Shown in pieces: positions 21,372-28,042 of a DNA stretch of 28,042 nucleotides (position 1 is its first letter; every line of letters begins with the position of its first letter). The notes under the pieces were generated by a model. It saw only the letters and a list, made by a program, of their open reading frames with translations, was not told where the DNA came from and searched no databases. Origin of the DNA: Gnetum montanum (lineage: Eukaryota > Streptophyta > Gnetopsida > Gnetales > Gnetaceae); NCBI GenBank assembly GCA_015680685.1, contig MNCI01005181.1:449412-477453 (forward strand), in the 5' to 3' direction. The position numbers and the translations under genes are program-made.

Positions 21372-21376
21372 CATAT
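21372..21376. repeat. Right TSD of outer element (CATAT)
   Basis: It is identical to 2126-2130. The pseudogene reading resumes at 21377. Confidence 0.9.
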
Positions 21377-21408
21377 CATTTATGGTAGAACTACAACTAC
21401 TTCAATAA
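21377..21408 (+). pseudogene. EEP nuclease pseudogene (3' end)
   Basis: Deleting the outer element and one TSD copy joins 2130 to 21377 in frame. The sequence CDHI is then followed by SFMVELQLLQ and a stop at 21406-21408. A short hydrophobic tail after the catalytic DH, ending within about 10-20 residues, is what CCR4-type nucleases have, so this is probably the original C-terminus. Confidence 0.7.
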
Positions 21409-21720
21409 ATTCATAAGGTTGATCAAGATTAGAAAGTATCTCTATTATTTGAGAAAATATCAAGATAAATTAAATTAAGAAATTATGTACAGGGGCATGA
21501 ATCCTAGTCCAAAGCCTCTTGGTTTTTAGCAAAATAGGACAAACTTCCCTAGACCTCCCTCAATGACCCCAAAATACCTCCACCAAGACCTTAGAAAAAA
21601 CCCCTAAATCCCCTCTTAGAACCTAACATTAATTATAAGAACTAATGCAAAAGGCCAATGCTAGGGCCAAACAAGACCTAGATGTAGCCCAAAACCCCAC
21701 CTAACCCACATCCCAACCCT
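21409..21720. other. Junction between EEP 3' flank and LINE
   Basis: There is no coding sequence I can support. The first ~75 bp are AT-rich and could be EEP 3' untranslated sequence. From about 21485 the + strand becomes C-rich (GT-rich on the LINE strand), which probably marks LINE 3' sequence. No poly(T) on the + strand marks a LINE tail, so the boundary is unresolved. Confidence 0.4.
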
Positions 21721-22110
21721 TACTTCTTTAGAGTTCTTATTGGAGTTGACCCTTGGAAAGCAACCACCTTCCCATCTACCTACAGTGACTACTTTAGTAT
21801 CCCATCAACCTCTTGCATTGTAACACTCTACTACCTTTTCTTGTAAACCTCCATCAACTATCTTAATTCTGTGCTATGCCTTTCCAACAAGTCCTCCATC
21901 TGCTGTAGGTCCCAAACCCATTGAAGATACCCCTCTCTATGAACCTCTACATGTAGCATTTGCCATTAACTTTTCCATGCTACCCTGTCCTTGACTCACA
22001 CCTACTCTACTGCGAGCTAGCATGCCTTATCTATCTACACTTGAAACCTAGCAAAGTATGTAAGCCCTTCTTGCTCCACCTCTTTCTAGGGCCCTAGTCT
22101 CTCATCTCAC
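21720..22110 (-). pseudogene. LINE ORF2 C-terminal coiled-coil-like region
   Basis: One minus-strand register reads through about 130 codons with stops that are nearly all TAG. It includes VEQEGLTYFARFQV, VKDRVAWKS, MLHVEVHREGYLQWVWDLQQ, MEDLLERHSTELR, LMEVYKKR and MQEVDGI. The Glu/Leu/Gln/Arg-rich composition with hydrophobics at roughly heptad spacing suggests a coiled coil. It lies beyond zf-RVT, in the same orientation as ORF2. It could be a C-terminal extension of ORF2 or a fragment of an unrelated gene. I do not recognise a named domain. Confidence 0.45.
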
Positions 22111-22780
22111 CTAGTATAGCTAGTTGCTACTCCTCCACCTATTGTTTCCCATTTGTCTATTATGATTAGTTGAGGCCCTTGCATAGCCCACCTACTCTAT
22201 CTCTGATACACCAAGGCTTTGGCCTTAGTTACCTAGGAATTTCCATCAACCTTGATCTCTAGAGTGCCAAGATCACCCCCTCCAAATCAAGATATGTTAA
22301 TCCTAATTCCATGCTTTAGGAATCTTAAGAAAGAAAAATGAACACCCATGAGCTTGTTAGGGTAGCTAGACTAAATGAAATATCAATCAATTAACACCAT
22401 CTCATTCTACCACAACATAGCCATTGTTGAATTACGAATGTGCCTACTAGCCATGTGTAGAACCACATCTTGGAAAAATTTAGTAGCATACATTTGAGTG
22501 TGAAGCACCAAGGCAATAAGCTTCCCCTTTGCTAACACAACCAACACCTCCTATAGTTGAGGATCCCCCTCAATGCACCAAAGCATGTCAATCAAGCCCA
22601 CCCTTATGATCATCTTCCAAAGATCAACATTCCTTGCAAATTTTGTAATGGCCAGCTTGAAATTAACCCCTACCCGATTTTGTTCATCACTTCAGCCCAC
22701 AAATGAAGCCTAGTTTTGGTAATAGAAGTTGGCACAAGTAGCCTTTTCTCACAAAAAATTAAGTGATTCCTACTCTTCCA
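22110..22780 (-). pseudogene. LINE ORF2 segment of unknown function
   Basis: This lies between the zf-RVT remnant and the coiled-coil-like part. Short minus-strand stretches read like protein (AKGKLIALVLHTQMYATKFF, IDISFSLATLTSSWVF), but register changes and stops prevent domain assignment. Confidence 0.4.
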
Positions 22781-23100
22781 ACCTACCCACAACATAACCA
22801 GTGCTTTGGGGTCTTTGCTAGTTTTTATCAAAGGTAAAAGATCTACTGCTCTTGAAACCTCCTACGTGAATTTGCAATGATAAATAACATGTTCGAGCAT
22901 CTTAATTTTATTAAAGTAAAGGGAGAAAATAGTATTCATATTTATCCCCCACATTCTTAAGAGGTCCTACACTGGTAGCACCTTATGTATGATAAGCCAT
23001 CTGAAAGCCTTAATCTTCTCAAGTAGCCTCCCCCTCCAAACATCATTCCACCTCGCCACTAATGGATGCATTTTCTTAATCACCTCCAAATTATGCTTAC
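22780..23100 (-). pseudogene. LINE ORF2 zf-RVT remnant
   Basis: The element-sense reading gives LRRLRLSDGLSYIRCYQCR, then FNKIKMLEHVIYHCKFT (about 22855-22910). The pattern of a K-x-F-x-W-like block, then E-H-x-x-x-x-C, is that of the zinc-binding domain which follows RT in plant LINEs. Confidence 0.65.
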
Positions 23101-24640
23101 CTATAAGCACCTCTGCATCCATCTCCATAGCATGTTTGTAGATATTTTTTAATAACTGTGAGATTTTAGCATCAAACTCCCACCTGTGGTACTTTTGGTG
23201 CTATAGCCTCACCCATGGGGCCTATCCCTCCTCCTAATCCATGAACTTGTTAACCAGATGCTACATACCCAACTTAACTTCATCTTGGAAGAAGAGTAAC
23301 TCAATTCCCCCCACTGTTCTTAACCTTGTTGTTAGTTCCCAACACACCAAGTGGAGCTTCCTCCTCCTTTTCCTCCAAACTAGACAAACTACCTGATGAT
23401 TTGTTCTATTTTTTGAATGATCCTAGCTAGTAGAACAACCATAAAAGCCATGAATCCAGCTGTAGCCATAAGCACATTCGAAGCCAACAACATCTTCCCT
23501 TTTTAAGATAGAAACTGGTTGGTCCAATGAGTTGTCTTCATTTGCAACTTCTGCACTAGCCCTAACCATGCTTTATTAAGTTTCCAATCAAAAATTAGCA
23601 TTTCCAAATATGAGTTTTGTAGTTGACTTGGCAAGATTCCCAACAACTGCACAATTCCCCCCCTCCCCCACCAACATTGTGGTATTGGTCAAATGGATAG
23701 AAGACTTTCCCTTGTTGATTTCAAGACCTAGCTTCAACTCCATCCTTTCTAGGGCCATCTTAAGTGTCTCAACCAAAGGGATTGCTACTTAAGAAAAAAG
23801 GGAATTATATCATCATCATAATGGGTAGTGAGGTAGTGGACCCCAACAATGTTCAACCCCTACATCCCCTTAGTAATAGTGTAACTTTGTAGTAGATTCA
23901 TAATCAATGTAAATAGTAAAGGTGATAGCAGGTCTCCATGCTGCATTCCTTTCTTTGCTGCCTAGAAACCCCACAATCTCCTATCAATGTGGAATGAATA
24001 TCAACTAGAGCTTTACATCTAAAGGCAAAGATTGACAAACTCAAGATCAAAGCCTTTAAGAAGCATGATCTTTCTCAAGCTTGCCCAGCTTACCATGTCT
24101 TAGGCCTTGGTGATGTATAACTTAATACACATTCCTAGAAACCCAAACTGCCACAATGAGTGTAGAATCTCTTGGAATAGTAGGACTTGATCCTATAAAC
24201 AATGGTCTTTAAAAAACCTTGCCTGGTGTTCTCCCACCACTTCCTCATCAAAGGCACTAGATGGAAAATGGTCATTTTGGAGAACAATCTCAACAAAGTA
24301 TTATATACATTGATGGGATTAAAATATGCTAGTGACAATGGATTTAGTACCTTTGGCAAAAGAAAAATCCATGAGTAGTTGATCTCTTTACAAAACTGCT
24401 GTCAATGTAACATGCCATTGAAGGCATCCAACAAATTTGCCTCCAAAATATTATCAAATTTTTGAAAGAATTCAATGGGCCACCCATGAGGCCCTAATGC
24501 CTTATTAGTCCACATTAACCTCATCATGAAATCCAACTCCATCCTAGAGAAAGGCCACATCAGCTATTGATTTTTAGCATCAGTAAAAACTCACCTCACC
24601 AAAATAGAAATCCTCTCCATGTCTTTCTTGCTATAGATGT
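23100..24640 (-). pseudogene. LINE reverse transcriptase remnant
   Basis: The blocks of a non-LTR RT appear in order in the element sense. They are TNKALGPHGWPIEFFQKF (about 24460-24515), an EHQARFF-like block (about 24220), KLYITKA-DMVSWASLRKIM (about 24070-24125), KKGMQHGDLLSPLLF (about 23915-23960), HYDDDIIPFF with the catalytic YxDD-type codons at 23820-23809, and LKMALERMELKLGLEINKGKSS (in the open stretch 23588-23776). YDDD replaces the usual YADD or FADD. Numerous TAG stops and small shifts break it. 23100-23580 continues downstream without a clear domain. Confidence 0.85.
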
Positions 24641-24959
24641 TTTTCCAATACATCTACACCATCTCAACCACCTTAATTCCTCTTTCCAACTCATCCCTTA
24701 GCACTCCTTCAAACATATCTTGAAGATTCTTCTTTGTTGGCCCCAACCTTTAGCCATGGAAAAAGGAAATAGGTATTTTGATCCCCCTCATGCAGCTAGG
24801 AAATGCAACCCCATTACCACCAATATCATTTCTTCTTCCTATCTAGCTCTTATAACTCATCCAATAGCTCCTACTCCACATTTCCTAGGTCAAAATTATT
24901 TTCTTATAGCCTTTGTATCTTTCATAGACTAAGTTGCAACTACTCCCTATAGGCCCTAA

Positions 24960-25778
24960 AGCCATATTTCTCATTTGAGGCTCTGGCTTTGATCCTTTTC
25001 TTTAATAGCTTCAGTCCCTTTTTTAGGAACTCCCTTGATTCATGATCAACTGAGTAACTCAGTTAGATATCCTAAACTAGTGTCTGTAACCAACGTTTAC
25101 CTAGCGACAAACAGAAAAATTGGAATGACCTAGGAGCTTGACTCTAGCTAGTGCTAAGCTAGCATAGAATGGATCTGTGATAGAAGGCCTATTGCTCCTT
25201 CCTTGTAACTTAAATGTCAAAGACCAGTAACAATCTTGTACTTACCCATATCCTGTCAATCCAAGATTGGACCTGATTAGATCCACATCTCCTATTTCTC
25301 TAGGTAAATTTGCAACCTTTAATATCCATGTCTACAAGATCATGTTCTCAAAGGAAATCTACACATTCCAATACTCCAAGTAGATCTACACTGTCCCCTT
25401 CCATCTTCTCCCATGGGTACAAGTGTTGGTTAAAATTTCCAATAAGGATCCATTTGTCTCTGTTAGGGATTACCAATGCCACCTGCCTCAACTCCTATAA
25501 CATTACCTCCCATCTTTACGTTCCATAAACATTTGTTAGCCAAGTGTTTTCCTTGATCATGTGAACCCTTTAGCTCCATCTAGAGTCATTCACCAATGTG
25601 ATCTAGAGCCTTGACAAAATAGCCAACCCCCTACACAACCCCTACATAGGACCTTCTTCAAAATCTAATCCTCCTATAGATACAACACATCATATTCCTC
25701 ATTCTAAACCATTATTTTTAGGATATTTCACTTGTATGAGGTACCCTTTCCCTTTCAATTTCAAAAAAGAATCTTCAT
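24960..25778 (-). pseudogene. LINE ORF2 start and AP-like endonuclease remnant
   Basis: ATG at 25778-25776 opens with MKILF, a stop, then KGKGTSYK and later EYDVLYL followed by TAG-ED. This matches the MKI-WN-RG...LQE opening of plant L1 endonucleases. The GDFN block reads WILIGNFNQHL (GNFN at 25440-25429), so the Asp is Asn. SWIDRIWVS near 25255 matches the RLDR-type block. Reading across stops and shifts is required. This enzyme nicks target DNA in active LINEs. 24640-24960 is the linker to RT with no clear domain. Confidence 0.75.
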
Positions 25779-25899
25779 GGGGTAGCAGACATTTGTCTAT
25801 GGTATACCTCCTTCAGGGTCCACTACACTCCTAGGTTAATATCTAACTATGTTAATCTGTTCCTTACTACCAATGCAGCTAGTTGACCTACCTTACTCT

Positions 25900-27005
25900 C
25901 CATTTTGGAATCCATGGTTACCCTTGGCATTGATTTGGCATCCCCACACTAGACCTCAACAAGATCCCCAAGCTTTAGATGGGAGGAGCCTTAACCTAGA
26001 GTAATCTAGTCCTCGAACGACAACAACTTTGCACTCTACACCTTTGGCATGATAGGTGTTTTTCCCATTAGAGTGTGAGGGAACTGTGTGGTAGTACCAT
26101 CCCCCATTTCCCTAGATTGATCAACTACCACATGTTTTCCCTCCATTCTTTAGTAATTTTGATGCTCATGTAATCAAGATCCAAGCCTATGACAACTCCC
26201 TAGCTTTCGCAACTAGTCCCAAATCTCATCCTCCAACAGCCAGCACCTCAGGCAAGGCCTTATTTATCTGATTGATAGGTGGTGCAGCCTTTATCATTTA
26301 GTTCTTCCTTCTAACAAGGTTCCACCCATCTTGTGACTGGTGTGATAGTCCCTTTAGCTAGACCTAACAATCCACTATCAAATGCCCCTAACCACAAGTT
26401 GCACATATAATAGGTAATGCCTCTCTCTACTCTAGTTTCACCCCCAACATATATTCAAACTAAATCCTTATTCACTCTTGCCTTGAAACCATGTCCAAAA
26501 CCACTTCATTGACGTGATCCTTAGATCCCAATGACCTTCAAACACAGAAATGGGCATATTCCATTTTGTCCATTGAGGTAATGAAGACATCAAAATTTAT
26601 AAACTATTGAAATACACTAGACAAAAACTTCAAAAAGGCTATCAAACAAAAATCTAGGGGTAGATCCAAGATCTAGATCCATACCAACACCCAATCAAAA
26701 AGATTCACATGCTAGTGAACCCCCAGGTTCCATGATGTAAGAGACAAATTGTGGACCCCGTAAAACCATGAGTCCTCCAATAGTACATGCTCCTTATCTT
26801 CCTCCTTTTGGAAGACAAACAACAACCTATCTTCTACCACACTTTGCATCTACACATTCTCCAATCCCCATGCTACATAGGCCTAATGCCTAATCAGATC
26901 CATCCTCAGGCACACACCCTTCGATACAAACTTGCCCATCAGGCTAAGCCAAAAAATTTGCAAAGCCTCCTTAGGAGGACACCCAATCTTAAGTCTCATA
27001 GTGTT
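25900..27005 (-). pseudogene. LINE ORF1 remnant (DUF4283-like and zinc knuckle)
   Basis: In one register from about 27005 the element-sense reading gives MRLKIGCPPKEALQIFW, SLMGKFVSKGVCLRMDL, a stop, AYVAWGLENV, a stop, VVEDRLLFVFQKEED, HVLLEDSWFYGVHNLSL and SWNLGV. This is the DUF4283 pattern (F-F followed by W-F-...-L-L-W-P). Later come ILDLPLDF, GSKDHVNEVVLDM and REALPIICATCG with a following GH, consistent with a zf-CCHC_4-type knuckle. Such ORF1 proteins bind LINE RNA. The N-terminal end cannot be fixed because the + strand LTR begins about 30 bp away. Confidence 0.7.
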
Positions 27006-27033
27006 GTTTCATGAGTCATTAATTTTTTGGCTA

Positions 27034-27155
27034 TGATATCACTACCGTGATATCATAGTCGTGATGTCCCAGTGGTTGTGATATCACAACCATGATATCA
27101 CATGGGCTACGATATCGCGTACGTGATGTATCATACGTGATATCACATCCTTCCC
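27034..27155 (+). promoter_or_regulatory. U3 array of GTGATATCAC palindromes
   Basis: GATATC-centred palindromes or near-palindromes recur about every 15-20 bp. The best is the perfect 16-bp GTTGTGATATCACAAC at 27075-27090. The array ends about 15 bp before the TATA box. It is a candidate enhancer or binding-site cluster. Weaker GATATC/AATATC arrays occupy the same place in the other LTRs. Confidence 0.6.
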
Positions 27156-27165
27156 ACCACCAGTT

Positions 27166-27174
27166 CTATAAATA
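27166..27174 (+). promoter_or_regulatory. TATA box of + strand LTR
   Basis: CTATAAATA matches the plant TATA consensus, with transcription expected about 30 bp downstream toward the PBS. Confidence 0.7.
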
Positions 27175-27898
27175 AGAGACAAATCTCCCTTATTTTAAAA
27201 CATAGATTTAGATTGTAGCTAAACTCTGGCAGTTTGATCCCTCCAGAGATAGATTATTTTTCCCGTGTATGCCCACAGTGTGGTGAATGTAATTGTATGA
27301 AATCATTTATTCAAGTGTGACGTACTTGGACATGCACATGACTGGCAATGAAGATCAAGATTACTTCATCATTGCAGAATTTACTTTATTTATTTATTTA
27401 TTCAATTATTATTTACTGCTTTCCTAATTAGTCTCTCTCTCACCCTTATCTCCTAGAATGCGGAATGAGTACGACTTGATTACGAGCATTTAAGTGTGAT
27501 TACTTGGTAACCCAGTGGCGTACCTAGGATCTACACTTGGTAATCCCAGTGGTAGTTGTGCACAAAGTCCAAGATGTATACAGATAATCAAGGAATGGAT
27601 GCTCATAGGACTTAGGCTAGATTAGATTCTCTTACCATTTCTCCTAGCTTAGCTTAGTTAATATTATCTTCCATTTCCTTTAGGAGTAGCATTAGATTAG
27701 AACAGATCATACACATCACTTTGGACTAAACCATACGTGAAAAATATAATACTAGTCTAGGTGGGAAGACAACGAACTATGGCCTAAGGCTAACTATCTA
27801 GGTGCCACAACTAGTCCATCTGCGGAGTTTGACCAGATCATGTGTGAGAATGCTCGTATTCATATGGTTGAGTGTAGGGGTATCTCGTCACTTATCAT

Positions 27899-27916
27899 TG
27901 GCACCGTTGCCAGGGA
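27899..27916 (+). promoter_or_regulatory. tRNA-Asp primer-binding site of + strand element
   Basis: TGGCACCGTTGCCAGGGA matches the complement of the plant tRNA-Asp 3' end (TGGCGCCGTTGCCGGGGA) at 16 of 18 bases. Both differences are G to A at CpG positions. It lies one base after the LTR terminus. Confidence 0.88.
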
Positions 27917-28042
27917 CGGTGCTAGTTATCTAGATTAGTTATATCATACAAGGTCATTGTATAAGAACTTAATGATATATATTTTAGAAAAAAAATTATT
28001 AATTATAAAAAGTCACACATAAATTCACACATAATTTCACAA
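27917..28042 (+). other. Leader of + strand element (partial)
   Basis: This is untranslated leader after the PBS, AT-rich, ending in repeated TCACACATAA units near 28012-28040. No start codon context for gag is reached before the window ends. Confidence 0.6.

Larger units (their letters stand above)
21485..27028 (-). mobile_element. L1-type plant LINE, degenerate
   Basis: This minus-strand non-LTR retrotransposon carries ORF1 (DUF4283-like plus zinc knuckle) at about 27005-25900. ORF2 starts at 25778 and contains endonuclease, reverse transcriptase, zf-RVT and a coiled-coil-like C-terminal part, together about 1,350 codons, the usual size for plant L1 ORF2. In-frame stops are almost all TAG. 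Both ends are uncertain: no poly(A) tail or TSD is seen, and the 5' side abuts or is interrupted by the + strand LTR beginning near 27034. Confidence 0.82.
27034..27897 (+). repeat. 5' LTR of a third Ty3/gypsy element (+ strand)
   Basis: It runs from the palindrome-rich U3 through a TATA box (27166-27174) to a terminus CTTATCA, followed one base later by a tRNA-Asp-type PBS. It shares architecture and sequence with the reverse complements of the outer and inner LTRs, such as ACTTGGTAACCCAGTGG versus GCTTGGTAACCTAGAAA, and GGGGTATCTCGTCACTTATCA versus GGGGTACCTCATTACTGATCA. It retains CpGs and a good PBS, so it appears younger. The exact start is uncertain: TGATATCAC at 27034 is the best TG-type terminus, but 27012 is possible. 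The rest of the element lies past the window end. Confidence 0.82.

Noticed and set aside
27380-27405. (TTTA)n run as a functional site
   Set aside because: It is a short simple repeat inside the LTR and nothing marks it as regulatory.

Overview
The window looks like heterochromatic, transposon-filled intergenic DNA from a seed plant with a large genome; a conifer or other gymnosperm is plausible but not proven. It is AT-rich and CpG-poor, and its coding remnants are full of stop codons. No intact gene is visible, nor any tRNA, rRNA or CRISPR array. I see no new functional system. The strongest signal is a readable history of nested insertions, supported by exact target-site duplications (TSDs).

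Layout. (1) 1-311 is a decayed tandem repeat of about 45 bp, followed by about 900 bp of unassigned sequence. (2) 1221-2130 is a + strand pseudogene of an endonuclease/exonuclease/phosphatase (EEP) nuclease of the CCR4/PDE12 type. Its last codons reappear at 21377-21408. (3) Between them lies a minus-strand Ty3/gypsy LTR retrotransposon (outer element, 2131-21371, TSD CATAT). (4) Inside its 3' internal region sits a second minus-strand element of a related subfamily (inner element, 4448-14481, TSD CAAGG). Both have the order LTR, primer-binding site (PBS), gag, protease, RT, RNase H, integrase, long 3' region, LTR. Their PBSs resemble tRNA-Asp sites, which fits the Athila/Tat side of Ty3/gypsy. 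The outer element has lost protease, RT and integrase catalytic residues. The inner one keeps more of them but is riddled with stops. (5) From roughly 21.5 to 27.0 kb is a minus-strand L1-type LINE: ORF1 with DUF4283 and zinc-knuckle remnants, then ORF2 with endonuclease, RT, zf-RVT and a coiled-coil-like C-terminal stretch. (6) 27034-27897 is a + strand LTR of a third, related and better preserved subfamily. It is followed by a tRNA-Asp PBS and leader, and the rest of that element lies beyond the window.

Relative order of events: the EEP locus came first, the outer element inserted into its last codons, then the inner element inserted into the outer one. The two LTRs of the inner element differ mostly by transitions, which suggests old insertions decaying by cytosine deamination. 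Single Ns at 9705, 9772 and 20941 adjoin exact or near-exact duplications and look like assembly joins. Boundaries of protein-domain remnants are approximate because they were read by eye across stops and frameshifts.
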